Assembly: GCF_965243865.1 (NCBI RefSeq) | Contig: NZ_OZ251603.1 | Span: 1,426,001-1,490,000, forward strand | DNA from: Hyphomicrobium_A sp965243865 | GTDB taxonomy: Bacteria; Pseudomonadota; Alphaproteobacteria; Rhizobiales; Hyphomicrobiaceae | Reading direction: 5' to 3' | DNA: 64,000 nucleotides | Shown here: piece by piece, positions 52,759-61,934 of the stretch | Numbering within the stretch: position 1 is the first letter of the stretch | Layout: every line of letters starts with the position of its first letter | The notes under the pieces: model-generated | The model's input: only the letters and a program-made list of their open reading frames with translations | Told to the model about the DNA's origin: nothing | Database searches by the model: none | Made by a program: the position numbers and the translations under genes

Positions 52759-54198
52759 CTAGAGTAGCGGAATAAGATAGGTGATGACGCCGCGCGCCTG
52801 CGGCTGCTGCGTCTCGCCGGGTGGATTGTTCGGAAACTCCACCGCCGAATAGAAAAGCTGCACATAGATGTTCTTCAGCGGGCCCGCGGTCGGCAGATAC
52901 TCGAGCTCGACGTTGAACTCGTTCTGCCGTGCCGAAGGAGGATCGCCCGCCTCTGCGGGGATCGCGCCCCACGACCACCCATAACGCGTCTGTACCTTCA
53001 GGCCGTCGAGCAGCACGTGCGATAGATCATAAGCCGCCCCGATGACCACCGTATCCTGGCCGGCTTGATTGAAGTTGAGCTGATCCAGAACCGTGTAAGC
53101 GGGAAAGCTCCCGAAGGGCCCCTGCAGATCCGCACTGTCGCCGTTCTGCGAAGCGGCGACGAGCACCGTCGCATAGTCGTAGCTGGCCGCAACGCGCGCC
53201 GAGAACTGGTTTGTCGAATAGGGCGCCCCGTCCATCAGATCGCTGCCGACGGTCCTCTGATCCGTATAGTTCGCGCTGATGCGAAACTGCATCGGCGCCG
53301 CATCGATGATCCAATCCACCTCGGCAAACGTCGTGTTCAGCACATCGGGAACAAGATAGTCGACGGCACCGATGGTGAGCCCCTTGGTCGGCATCACCTT
53401 GGCGCCACCCACCGCTATGCCCCTGTCCTCGTTCGCGCCGAGCGCCTCGGAAAAAGGAACGAAGCGGCTGCTGTCGCGCGCCTTGAACCCCCACAGGTAG
53501 ACCAACCCGTAGTCATAGGTTTGCGTCTCGCCGCGCTCACGCATCAGCGCGACCCCCTCGAACGCGTTCGGGATCATGCGGTTGTCCTGCGGGTTGAGGT
53601 ACGGCGTCTTGATCAGCTGGCGGCCGACGATGAGATCCTGCCCAAAGCCCCGCAGTCGCGCGTTGGCGACGCCAAGTGAGCTGACTTCAGCCTGATCGTC
53701 GGTCAGCAGCAAGGTGCCGCCTTCACCTTCGGGCGCCCACAACGGTTGCGACGTCACCCCCGCCAGCTCGACCTGCAGCCATCCGTCATGGAAGCCGGTA
53801 AGCAACGCCAGTGCCGTGCCGCCCGCCCAGGCCTTCGATGCCGGTCCTTCGGCATTGTCCCGGCCAAGATCCTAGGTGCGCACGTACGCCGCAAGCTTCA
53901 GGTCGCGGAAGAACGGGTCCGCATAGCGCAGCCTTTCCTTCAAATCCTGCCACAGCACGGGACCATCGTCGGCCGGCAGCGACACATCCGGCCGTCCCCC
54001 GCGCGGTCCACCTGGCAAGGGAACCTGCTTATCGAACGTGCGCTGGATGGGGCTGTAGATTCCGGAGGCCGATGAAGGAATACGCTCCGCGTCATCGTCC
54101 TGGTCCGCCCAAGCCGATCTCGGTGCGCTGACCGCGGCAAGCAGACTGACGACCAACAAAGCAGCTCGCGTGGCGCGCGGCTGACGTCTGGCTCTCAT
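52759..54198 (-). pseudogene. OprD-family outer-membrane porin interrupted by an in-frame amber codon
   Basis: The gene reads as one frame from ATG 54198 (signal peptide ending 'RSAWADQ') to 52759, except for a single TAG at 53872-53874. Upstream sequence ends 'LKLAAYVRT'; downstream it continues without frame change as 'DLGRDNAEGPASKAW', then 'LTGFHDGW', 'SQPLWAPEGEGG', 'LNPQDNRMIPNAFEGV'. In OprD proteins this place reads like 'RTYYL.RDN', so the TAG very probably replaces a Tyr codon (TAC/TAT). Porins of this family pass small nutrients. The rest looks intact. It is either a recent nonsense mutation, a readthrough gene or a sequencing error. Confidence 0.82.
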
Positions 54199-54325
54199 GA
54201 ATTCCGCAAGAGAATCAATGTTGCCTGCGCACATCCCGGGTACCAGAGCGTAACTTTCGCGACAAGCGGCGCATCAGGCGGGTATCTTCGCTCGGGCAGC
54301 TATGCTGCATCGGAGAACGACCTGG

Positions 54326-54763
54326 ATGTCCACTGAGATCCAAGCAAGCGGCCGCTGCCTTTGCGGCGCCGTCACTATCGCCATCAACGGCACGCCCGTG
54401 CGCATGGCCCAGTGCCACTGCCGCGATTGCCAGCGCAGCTCCGGCACCGGGCACGTCTCCAACGCGATCTTCCATGCATCGGACGTCGCCGTCACCGGCG
54501 AGTTGAAGCAGTTCACCGTAACGACCGACAGCGGCAACGACTACACGCGCTTCTTCTGCCCGCAGTGTGGTGGACGCATCTACGGCGCCCACACTGGCCG
54601 CCCGGGCATGGTCATCGTCCACGTCGGCATGCTGGACGACAGCGCGTGGTTCGCGCCGCAAATGGTGCTCTATACGCGCAGCCGCCCGCACTGGGACATC
54701 ACCACGCCGGACGTCCCGAACTTCGAGACATCGCCGCCCGTTCCGCGAGCGCCGGCCAAGTAG
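54326..54763 (+). CDS. GFA-family zinc-binding protein
   Basis: 145 residues of the glutathione-dependent-formaldehyde-activating (GFA/CENP-V) fold: 'SGRCLCGAVTIAI', 'AQCHCRDCQRSSG' and 'FFCPQCGGRIY' supply the zinc Cys ligands. Despite the family name, most members have no proven reaction with formaldehyde. GGAGA precedes the ATG at 54326. Divergent from the broken porin and convergent with mtnP. Confidence 0.85.
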   Translation: MSTEIQASGRCLCGAVTIAINGTPVRMAQCHCRDCQRSSGTGHVSNAIFHASDVAVTGELKQFTVTTDSGNDYTRFFCPQCGGRIYGAHTGRPGMVIVHVGMLDDSAWFAPQMVLYTRSRPHWDITTPDVPNFETSPPVPRAPAK

Positions 54764-54769
54764 GTCGGG

Positions 54770-55645
54770 CTAGCCTCTCAGCACACGGCCGGCGACGGCA
54801 TCGAGCTTCGCCATCAGAGCCGGATCGCGCGCTTCAGGCGAAGTGATGATCGCCACGTCGAGGCAGCTGTCCGAGCCGATCGGACACCGCTGATGCTCGC
54901 GCGGAAAAATCTCCGCGAGCTTGTGCACGAGTCGCTGCGCCTTCTCGGTGTTGTCCTTCATCACCGCAATCACCGCCGCGACATCGACGTGCGCCACTTC
55001 CTCGTGCCAGCAGTCGTAGTCAGTCACCATCGCGACGGTCGCGTAGCAAATCTCGGCTTCGCGCGCGAGTTTCGCCTCCGGCATGTTGGTCATGCCGATC
55101 ACGTCGCAGCCCCAGCTGCGGTACAGGAAGGATTCCGCCCTCGTCGAGAACTGCGGCCCCTCCATCACGAGATACGTGCCGCCCTTCGTGCAGTCGATGT
55201 TTTCCGCTTTCGCCGCCTGCTCGACCGTATCGACCAGCAGCGGGCTGACCGGGTGCGCCATCGATACGTGCGCCACGCAGCCTTCTCCGAAGAAGCTCTT
55301 CTCGCGCGCGAACGTGCGGTCGATGAACTGATCGACCAGCACGAAATGGCCCGGCGCGTATTGGTCCTTCAGTGATCCGCACGCCGAGATCGACACGAGG
55401 TCGGTCACGCCCGCCCGCTTCAGCGCGTCGATATTGGCGCGGAAGTTGATGTGCGTCGGCGAGATGCGATGGCCACGCCCGTGGCGCGGCAGAAAGCGGA
55501 ACGGCAGCCCGTCGATTTCCGCGAACAGGATCTCGTCCGAAGGCTCGCCCCACGCACTGGAGACCTTCTCCCAGTGCGGGTTTTGGATGCCGGGCAGGTT
55601 GTAGAAGCCGCTGCCGCCGATGATTCCAAGGACGGATTTGACCAC
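54770..55645 (-). CDS. mtnP: S-methyl-5'-thioadenosine phosphorylase
   Basis: About 291 residues. Cleaves MTA (and probably 5'-deoxyadenosine) with phosphate to adenine and the sugar 1-phosphate, feeding apt and mtnA. Landmarks: 'LGIIGGSGFYNLPGI', 'RHGRGHRISPTHINFRANI', 'SACGSLKD', 'EGPQFSTRAESFLYRSWGCDVIGMT' and 'TDYDCWHEEVAHV'. 'GMTNMPEA' around the purine site favours MTA over inosine. GTG 55645 follows GGGGGAA; ATG 55657 is also possible. Lies right after petC, as in many Rhizobiales. Confidence 0.9.
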   Translation of the reverse strand: MVKSVLGIIGGSGFYNLPGIQNPHWEKVSSAWGEPSDEILFAEIDGLPFRFLPRHGRGHRISPTHINFRANIDALKRAGVTDLVSISACGSLKDQYAPGHFVLVDQFIDRTFAREKSFFGEGCVAHVSMAHPVSPLLVDTVEQAAKAENIDCTKGGTYLVMEGPQFSTRAESFLYRSWGCDVIGMTNMPEAKLAREAEICYATVAMVTDYDCWHEEVAHVDVAAVIAVMKDNTEKAQRLVHKLAEIFPREHQRCPIGSDSCLDVAIITSPEARDPALMAKLDAVAGRVLRG

Positions 55646-55686
55646 GGCTTCCCCCATTCGTTCAGGCCCGGCACCACCAGGGCCGC

Positions 55687-56568
55687 TTAATGCTCCACGC
55701 GCGACCAGATCTTCTTCTTGACCAGGAACAGCAGCACAGTGGTGATGAACAGATACAGCATCACCTGCCAGCCGAGCCGCTTGCGCGCGTCGAGCGTCGG
55801 ATCGGACGCCCACGCAAGGAACGCCGTCACGTCGCGAGCATTCTGATCGAGCGAGCCTTTGACGCCCGATTCCGGCTGATACTCGACGAAGGCATCCTTC
55901 GACAGCGGAGCCGGCATCGCCAGCTGATGTCCCGGGAAAGCCACGTTGTAGTTCATGCCGTCCTGCATGTGCATATCGGCCGGCGCCTCGTGATAACCCA
56001 TCAGCAGCGCGTAGAGATAGTCCGCACCGCCCTCCTGGTAGCCGATGGCGATGTCGCGCAGCATTAGGAGCCACTGGTTGTACCAGGCCGACGGCTGCTC
56101 GGCGCTACGCGCCTTGACGATCAGCGACAGGTCCGGAGGCAGTGCGCCGTTCTGCGCCGCCCGCGCCTGCACGTCATTCTTGTAGGGCCCGATGATCGGG
56201 TCCGGCAGGCCGGGCAGGCGATCGATCGGGTTGCCCTCATCGTCCAGCTCGCCCGAGATCTGATACGGCCAAGCCTTGGCCAGCGCCTTCACCGATTCCT
56301 CGGGGAACTGCGGACCGCCCGGCTGCACGAGGTTGCGGAACTTCACGCGCTTCAGGCTATGGCAGGCCGAGCAGACCTGCTGGAACACCTGGAAGCCGCG
56401 CTGCAACTGCGCCTGATCGTACTGACCGGTGAAGCCGCCGAACGTCCAGTCCTGGCGCTCGATAGCAGCGCCGTGCCCGGATTCAGCCTTCGCGGCCCCG
56501 CCGAGGAGCGGCAGAGCACCCACGAGGGCCAGTGCCGCGATGCGCCATCTTGGCTGCACGAGTTTCAT
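55687..56568 (-). CDS. petC: Cytochrome c1 of the bc1 complex
   Basis: 293 residues. A cleaved signal ('LVGALPLLGGAAKA') exposes the haem domain; haem site 'CSACHSLKRVKF', axial Met in the 'MHMQDGMNYN' or 'GHQLAMP' region, and a C-terminal anchor ('WQVMLYLFITTVLLFLVKKKIW') holding it to the membrane. Length and landmarks match alphaproteobacterial cytochrome c1. Last gene of petABC. Confidence 0.92.
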   Translation of the reverse strand: MKLVQPRWRIAALALVGALPLLGGAAKAESGHGAAIERQDWTFGGFTGQYDQAQLQRGFQVFQQVCSACHSLKRVKFRNLVQPGGPQFPEESVKALAKAWPYQISGELDDEGNPIDRLPGLPDPIIGPYKNDVQARAAQNGALPPDLSLIVKARSAEQPSAWYNQWLLMLRDIAIGYQEGGADYLYALLMGYHEAPADMHMQDGMNYNVAFPGHQLAMPAPLSKDAFVEYQPESGVKGSLDQNARDVTAFLAWASDPTLDARKRLGWQVMLYLFITTVLLFLVKKKIWSRVEH

Positions 56569-56580
56569 GGGAGCCCCCCG

Positions 56581-57855
56581 TCAGCTCTTGGCCGGCGCAA
56601 GCTTCGCGCCTTTATTTTTTGCGAGCACCGCCTCGGTTATCGACCCCGGAACCTTCAGCGGCGTCTCGAACCAGCCGACAAGCGGCATTACGATCAGGAA
56701 GTGCGCGAAGTAGTAGAACGTGAACACCCGCGCCCAGAACACGTATTCCGCTTCCGCCGGCTTCGAGCCGAGCCAGCCCAGCGCCAGGCAGGTGAAGGCA
56801 AACAGCCAGAAGAACCAGCGATAGACCGGCCGATACTTGGTCGAGCGCACACGGCTGGTGTCGAGCCAGGGCACGAACAGCAGGACCGCAATCGCCGAGA
56901 ACATCGCGATAACGCCGCCCAGCTTGGAAGGAATGGCGCGCAGGATCGCGTAGAACGGCAAGAAGTACCACTCCGGCACGATGTGTGGCGGCGTCACCAG
57001 CGGGTTCGCCGGCGTGTAGTTGTCGGCATGGCCCAGATAATCGGGCAGGAAGAACGCGAACCAGCAGAACAGCAGCAGGAAGGCGAAGAGACCGGCCGCA
57101 TCCTTCGATGTCGCAAACGGCGTGAACGGCACGGCGTCCGAGGGCGTCTTGATATCAAGACCCGTCGGGCTGTTCTGCCCGACGACATGCAGCGCCCACA
57201 GGTGCAGACCGACGACGGCAGCGAGCACGAACGGCAGCAGATAGTGCAGCGCATAGAACCGGTTGAGCGTCACGCCCGAAACCGAGAAGCCGCCCCACAG
57301 CCATTCAACGATGGTGGTGCCGAGCCCCTTCCAGATGCTGTCCAGCGACGAGAAGAGGTTGGTGATGACGGTCACGCCCCAGAGGCTCATCTGGCCCCAT
57401 GGCAGCGAGTACCCCATGAATGCCGTCGCCATCATCACGAGGAAGATCAGCACGCCTAAGATCCACAGCACCTCGCGCGGCGCCTTGTAGGAGCCGTAGT
57501 AGAGGCCGCGGAAGATGTGCACGTAGGCGGCAAGGAAGAACATCGAGGCGCCGACCGCATGCAGGTTGCGCAGCAGCCAGCCGAAGTTGACGTCGCGGCG
57601 GATCGCTTCGATCGAGTCGAACGCGGCTTCCGCGCTCGGCTGGTAGTGCATCGCCAGCACCACGCCGGTGACGATCTGCGCCACCAGCATGAACGTCAGG
57701 ATGCCGCCGAACGTCCACCAGTAGTTGAGGTTACGCGGCGTGGGGAAATCCACCGCCTGCGCGTGGAGCATGCGAAAGATCGGCAGGCGAGCATCCAGCC
57801 ATTTGCCGAATGCTGTCGTCGGCTCGTAAGTCGATTCGTGAGGTAGCCCAGACAT
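56581..57855 (-). CDS. petB: Cytochrome b of the bc1 complex
   Basis: 424 residues with eight to nine membrane helices; the paired haem His are in 'NLHAVGASMFFLAAYVHIFRG' and 'YLLPFVLAAVVGLHLWALHVVG', and the Qo motif 'PEWYF' is intact in 'HIVPEWYFLPFYAIL'. The C-terminus carries a Lys-rich extension. 12 bp before petC and 17 bp after petA, so one operon. Quinol oxidation and reduction sites of complex III. Confidence 0.94.
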   Translation of the reverse strand: MSGLPHESTYEPTTAFGKWLDARLPIFRMLHAQAVDFPTPRNLNYWWTFGGILTFMLVAQIVTGVVLAMHYQPSAEAAFDSIEAIRRDVNFGWLLRNLHAVGASMFFLAAYVHIFRGLYYGSYKAPREVLWILGVLIFLVMMATAFMGYSLPWGQMSLWGVTVITNLFSSLDSIWKGLGTTIVEWLWGGFSVSGVTLNRFYALHYLLPFVLAAVVGLHLWALHVVGQNSPTGLDIKTPSDAVPFTPFATSKDAAGLFAFLLLFCWFAFFLPDYLGHADNYTPANPLVTPPHIVPEWYFLPFYAILRAIPSKLGGVIAMFSAIAVLLFVPWLDTSRVRSTKYRPVYRWFFWLFAFTCLALGWLGSKPAEAEYVFWARVFTFYYFAHFLIVMPLVGWFETPLKVPGSITEAVLAKNKGAKLAPAKS

Positions 57856-57872
57856 GGAGTTCCGCCCGCCCG

Positions 57873-58445
57873 TCAGCCGATTTTGATTTTGGTGTCGGAT
57901 ACGAAGTTATAGACCGGCACTTCGAGATTGCGCGGAGCCGGCCCCTTACGGATGCGACCCGCCGTATCGTAGTGCGAGCCGTGGCAAGGGCAGAACCAGC
58001 CGCCGAAGTCACCACGCGAATCGCCCAGCGTCTGCCCCTTGGGGATGCAGCCGAGATGCGTGCAGATACCAACCATGATCAGCCAGTTCTCGTGGCCGTC
58101 CTTGGTGCGGTTGGGATCCGTCGCCGGCGTGTCCTCCGGCAGCGCATCATTGCGCGCCAGCGGATCGACGAGCTGATCGATCGGAACCGCAACCGCCACC
58201 TTGATCTCTTCAGGCGTGCGATGGCGAATGAAGACCGGCTTGCCGCGCCACAGCACGGTGATCGCCTGACCTTCTTTCACGGGTGACAGCTCAACCTCGA
58301 TCGAGGCCAAGGCCTGCGCACCTGCGTCAGGATTCATCTGTTGAATGAAGGGCCACAGTGTCATCGCGCCGCCCACGGCTACGAATGCCCCTGCCGCCAG
58401 GACCAAGAAATCCCTCCGGTCCGGTTCTTCGGCGTCAACTGCCAC
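57873..58445 (-). CDS. petA: Rieske iron-sulfur protein of the bc1 complex
   Basis: 190 residues from GTG with GGAGG six bases upstream. A Tat signal/anchor ('DRRDFLVLAAGAFVAVGG') leads to the periplasmic head domain with the 2Fe-2S ligands 'CTHLGC' and 'CPCHGSHYD'. First gene of petABC. Together with cytochrome b and c1 forms complex III. Confidence 0.94.
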   Translation of the reverse strand: MAVDAEEPDRRDFLVLAAGAFVAVGGAMTLWPFIQQMNPDAGAQALASIEVELSPVKEGQAITVLWRGKPVFIRHRTPEEIKVAVAVPIDQLVDPLARNDALPEDTPATDPNRTKDGHENWLIMVGICTHLGCIPKGQTLGDSRGDFGGWFCPCHGSHYDTAGRIRKGPAPRNLEVPVYNFVSDTKIKIG

Positions 58446-58702
58446 GGGTGCCTCCGCTTAGATCGCTGGCTCGGTCGAGCCGCGTTTTGACTTTTATTAT
58501 CCGTCGGCTGGTGCCGGCAGGGAGTGACGTCCGGCTCAGGTGGGCTGTAGACCATCGAGCCCGGGCGCTGCAGCGCGATAGGGCTACAGAACCAGGCGCT
58601 TTGCCATGCGGTTTATTGACATCGTTCTAAAAGCTGCTCAACCCCGGACGCGTAGAAACCCGTAGGCAATTTGGCGCATAGCCGTCCAAATGCTGATTAA
58701 CA

Positions 58703-60568
58703 TCACTCAGCCGCGTCTTGCGCCAGGAACCCTCCCGACTGGCGCGCCCAAAGCTCGGCATAAAGGCCGCCACGCCGCAGAAGGTCGGCATGTGAGCCCT
58801 GCTCGATGATGCGCCCGCCATCCATGATCACGAGACGATCCATCGCTGCGATCGTCGACAGGCGATGCGCAATCGCGATAACCGTCTTGCCTTTCATGAG
58901 GTTGGTGAGCTGCTCCTGGATCGCCGCTTCCACCTCGGAGTCGAGCGCACTGGTCGCCTCGTCGAGCACCAGGATCGGCGCATCCTTCAAAAGCACGCGC
59001 GCGATCGCAACGCGCTGGCGCTGCCCGCCCGACAGTTTCACGCCTCGCTCGCCGACGTGCGCCTCATAGCCTTTGCGGCCTTTGAGGTCCTCGAGCCCGA
59101 CGATGAAATCGTGCGCGGCGGCTTTTTGCGCCGCAGTCACCGCATCCGCGTCCACCGCATCCGGCCGCCCGTAAAGAATGTTCTCCATCACCGACCGATG
59201 CAGCAGCGAGGTATCCTGTGTGACCATGCCGATCTGGGCGCGCAGGCTGTCCTGAGTAACGTGCGAGATGTCCTGATCATCGATCAGAATGCGCCCGCCA
59301 TCGAGGTCGTAGAACCGCAGCAGCAGACTGACGAGCGTCGACTTGCCCGCACCCGACCGGCCGACCAGGCCCACCTTCTCGCCCGGCGCCACACGCAGCG
59401 ACAGATCGCCGATAACGCTGCCGCGCTCGGAACCCACCTCGCGGTTGTAGTTGAAGTTCACACGATCGAAGACGATCTCGCCCTTCGTCACCTTGAGCGG
59501 CTTGGCATCCGGGGCGTCGACGACACTGCGTCCGCGCGCGATCGTCTCCAACCCGTCATGAACGACACCGATGTTCTCGAACAGTCCGGCCGTCTCCCAC
59601 ATGATCCAGTGCGACATGCCCTGCAGGCGCAGCACCAGGCCCACCGACAGCGCGATTGCGCCGGTAGAGACGGCATCGATCGACCACAGCCACAGCGACG
59701 TTCCCGCCACCGAGAACAGCAGCGCCGCGTTGAGACAGTTGAGCGCCACCGTCAGCAGCGTCACGAGGCGCAACTGCTGCTGCGTGATGTCGAGGAAGCT
59801 CTGCATGCTGTCCTGCGCATAGCCGTCCTCGCGCTCGGCATGCGCAAACATCTTCACGGTCGCAATGTTTGTGTAGCTGTCGACCACCCGCCCCGTCATC
59901 ACCGAACGGGCGTCCGACTGCGCATGCGAGATCTTGCCGAGGCGCGGAATGAAGTAGCGCATCGCCACGAGATAGCCGCCGAGCCACAGGACCAGCGGGG
60001 CCGACAAACGAATATCCGTTGCCGCAAACAACAGCACAGCGCCAGTGAAGTAGATCGAAACGTAAAGCAGCACTTCGGTGATCTTCATGACCACCTCGCG
60101 CACCGACATCGCCGTCTGCATCACCTTCGTGGCGACGCGTCCAGCGAAGTCGTTATTAAAAAAGTCTATGGACTGCCGCAGCACATAGCGATGCGCCTGC
60201 CAGCGCGTGCGCATGGTGAAGCTTGCCAGCAGTCCCTGATGGATGATGGCTTCGTAGAGAAACTTGAGGCTCGGCAGCACCAGCAGCACAACGCCCGCCA
60301 TCCCCAGAAGGAAAAGGCCGTGCGTGGACCAGAACGTGGCGCGATCCGCCTTCTGCAGCCAGTCGACGAGACTGCCGAGGAACCCGAACAGCGATACTTC
60401 GATCAGCGCGATCGTCGCCGACAGCACGGCCGAAACTGCGATCAGCGGCCAGAACGGGCGCGTGTAATGCGCAATGAACCCCCAGAACGAGGCAGGCGGC
60501 ATCGCCGGCTGAACGGCCGGGAAGGCTTCAACGTGCGTTTCGAGCCGGCGGAATAGGCTGGCGATCAT
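58703..60568 (-). CDS. ABC transporter, fused permease/ATPase (exporter type)
   Basis: 621 residues. Six membrane helices occupy about residues 35-330, then a nucleotide-binding domain with Walker A 'GRSGAGKSTL', signature 'LSGGQRQRVAIARVL' and Walker B 'ILVLDEATSALDSE' plus switch His 'IAHRLST'. Homodimeric exporter of MsbA/multidrug/lipid class. The ATG at 60568 follows CCGGAG; longer forms enter the hemF promoter region. Divergent from hemF; substrate not evident. Confidence 0.9.
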   Translation of the reverse strand: MIASLFRRLETHVEAFPAVQPAMPPASFWGFIAHYTRPFWPLIAVSAVLSATIALIEVSLFGFLGSLVDWLQKADRATFWSTHGLFLLGMAGVVLLVLPSLKFLYEAIIHQGLLASFTMRTRWQAHRYVLRQSIDFFNNDFAGRVATKVMQTAMSVREVVMKITEVLLYVSIYFTGAVLLFAATDIRLSAPLVLWLGGYLVAMRYFIPRLGKISHAQSDARSVMTGRVVDSYTNIATVKMFAHAEREDGYAQDSMQSFLDITQQQLRLVTLLTVALNCLNAALLFSVAGTSLWLWSIDAVSTGAIALSVGLVLRLQGMSHWIMWETAGLFENIGVVHDGLETIARGRSVVDAPDAKPLKVTKGEIVFDRVNFNYNREVGSERGSVIGDLSLRVAPGEKVGLVGRSGAGKSTLVSLLLRFYDLDGGRILIDDQDISHVTQDSLRAQIGMVTQDTSLLHRSVMENILYGRPDAVDADAVTAAQKAAAHDFIVGLEDLKGRKGYEAHVGERGVKLSGGQRQRVAIARVLLKDAPILVLDEATSALDSEVEAAIQEQLTNLMKGKTVIAIAHRLSTIAAMDRLVIMDGGRIIEQGSHADLLRRGGLYAELWARQSGGFLAQDAAE

Positions 60569-60749
60569 GATTGGCTCCGGGCCGCATGGGCCGACGACGA
60601 GGCGCACGGATGCTTGCGCGAGCACCGCAAAGCGCAAATTGTTCGGTTTTTCCTGGTCTTGGAGCCCATTCCCGAGGTGCGCCCCTAGACAGCGTTGCAC
60701 CGGATATATAGGGGGAATTGCGCCAACAAAAGGGATCAAGGGGTAACGA

Positions 60750-61673
60750 ATGGCCGATCTTGCGGCATCGCAAAGCGCCGACGAGTTGAACGACCGCAAG
60801 GAAAAGGCCAGAGCCTGGTTCGAGGAGCTGCGCGATGGCATCTGCGCCGCCTTCGAAAAAATCGAGGACGACCTCCCCGACGGCACTGCCCTTTCAGATC
60901 GCGATCCCGGCCGCTTCGTGCGCACGCCCTGGCAGCGCTCCGATCACACCGGCGCGCCCGGCGGCGGCGGCACCATGAGCCTGATGCACGGCCGCGTGTT
61001 CGAGAAGGTCGGCGTACACACGTCCACCGTGTTCGGCGAGTTTGCCCCCGAGTTCCGCAAGCAGATCCCCGGCGCCGAAGAGCACCCGCAGTTTTGGGCT
61101 TCCGGTATTTCCCTCATCGCCCATCCACAGAACCCGAACGTCCCCGCCGTGCATATGAACACGCGCATGGTCGTCACCTCGAATTGGTGGTTCGGCGGCG
61201 GCGCCGATCTGACACCCGTGCTCGATCGCCGCCGCACCGAAAGCGATGCCGACACGCTCGCCTTCCACGCCGCCATGTATGGCGCCTGTGCAGGCCACCC
61301 CATCGCCGACTACCCGCGTTATCGCGCCTGGTGCGATGAGTATTTCTACTTGCCGCATCGCAAGGAAATGCGCGGCGTCGGCGGCATCTTCTACGACTAC
61401 CTGACGCCGAAACCCGAGGAAGGCGGCTGGGATGCGGCATTCGCCTTCACCCAGGACGTCGGTCGCGCCTTCCAGCGCGTCTACCCGATGCTCGTGCGCG
61501 GTAACTTCCGGATGCCCTGGACCGAGGCCGACCGCGAGGAGCAACTCGTGCGCCGCGGCCGCTACGTCGAGTTCAACTTGCTCTATGATCGCGGAACGGT
61601 TTTCGGCCTGAAGACGGGCGGCAACGTCGACTCCATCCTGTCCTCAATGCCCCCCATCGTGAAGTGGCCGTGA
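60750..61673 (+). CDS. hemF: Aerobic coproporphyrinogen III oxidase
   Basis: 307 residues. Oxygen-dependent decarboxylation of coproporphyrinogen III in haem synthesis. Landmarks: 'RGGGTMSLMHGRVFEKVGVHTS'-like region, 'AVHMNTRMVVTSNWWFGGGADLTP', 'YFYLPHRKEMRGVGGIFYD' and 'TGGNVDSILSSMPP'. Length and sequence match HemF. Divergent from the ABC exporter gene; a palindrome rich in GC follows. Confidence 0.94.
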   Translation: MADLAASQSADELNDRKEKARAWFEELRDGICAAFEKIEDDLPDGTALSDRDPGRFVRTPWQRSDHTGAPGGGGTMSLMHGRVFEKVGVHTSTVFGEFAPEFRKQIPGAEEHPQFWASGISLIAHPQNPNVPAVHMNTRMVVTSNWWFGGGADLTPVLDRRRTESDADTLAFHAAMYGACAGHPIADYPRYRAWCDEYFYLPHRKEMRGVGGIFYDYLTPKPEEGGWDAAFAFTQDVGRAFQRVYPMLVRGNFRMPWTEADREEQLVRRGRYVEFNLLYDRGTVFGLKTGGNVDSILSSMPPIVKWP

Positions 61674-61685
61674 GCGTCACTCATC

Positions 61686-61714
61686 CCCTCTCCCCGTTCT
61701 CCACGGGGAGAGGG
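61686..61714. repeat. CCCTCTCCCCG/CGGGGAGAGGG hairpin repeat
   Basis: An 11-bp perfect stem around TTCTCCA, followed by TTAGGGTGAGGGG. The 'ccctctccccg ... cggggagaggg ttagggtgagggg' pattern resembles extragenic palindromes scattered in Rhizobiales genomes. It may also end hemF transcripts. Only one copy was noticed in this window. Confidence 0.65.
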
Positions 61715-61934
61715 TTAGGGTGAGGGGCAGAAAAATTGGGTGAGGGTCGGCCCGGGCCCATCCCAAAGCGCGAGCCTCCCCTCGCACACCCCGGGCTTCG
61801 GTGGGTGAAGGTCGAGCATGCGTCAGCTCGTTGACATGCCCTCGGGGCGATCACTCGCGATAGCTAGGACGCGCTGATGCACGCAGGCACGCGCTCAAAC
61901 GCCCGCGTCTTCGCAAGCTTGTCCGTCCGGATTT

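Noticed and set aside
56359..57459. Long open frame antisense to petB and petC
   Set aside because: Basic, low-complexity translation with no motif; shadow of the conserved bc1 genes.
58865..60556. Long open frame on the plus strand antisense to the ABC exporter (about 560 codons)
   Set aside because: It mirrors the codon structure of the exporter, is His/Arg/Gln-rich and shows no family motif or ribosome site. Typical of high-GC shadow frames.
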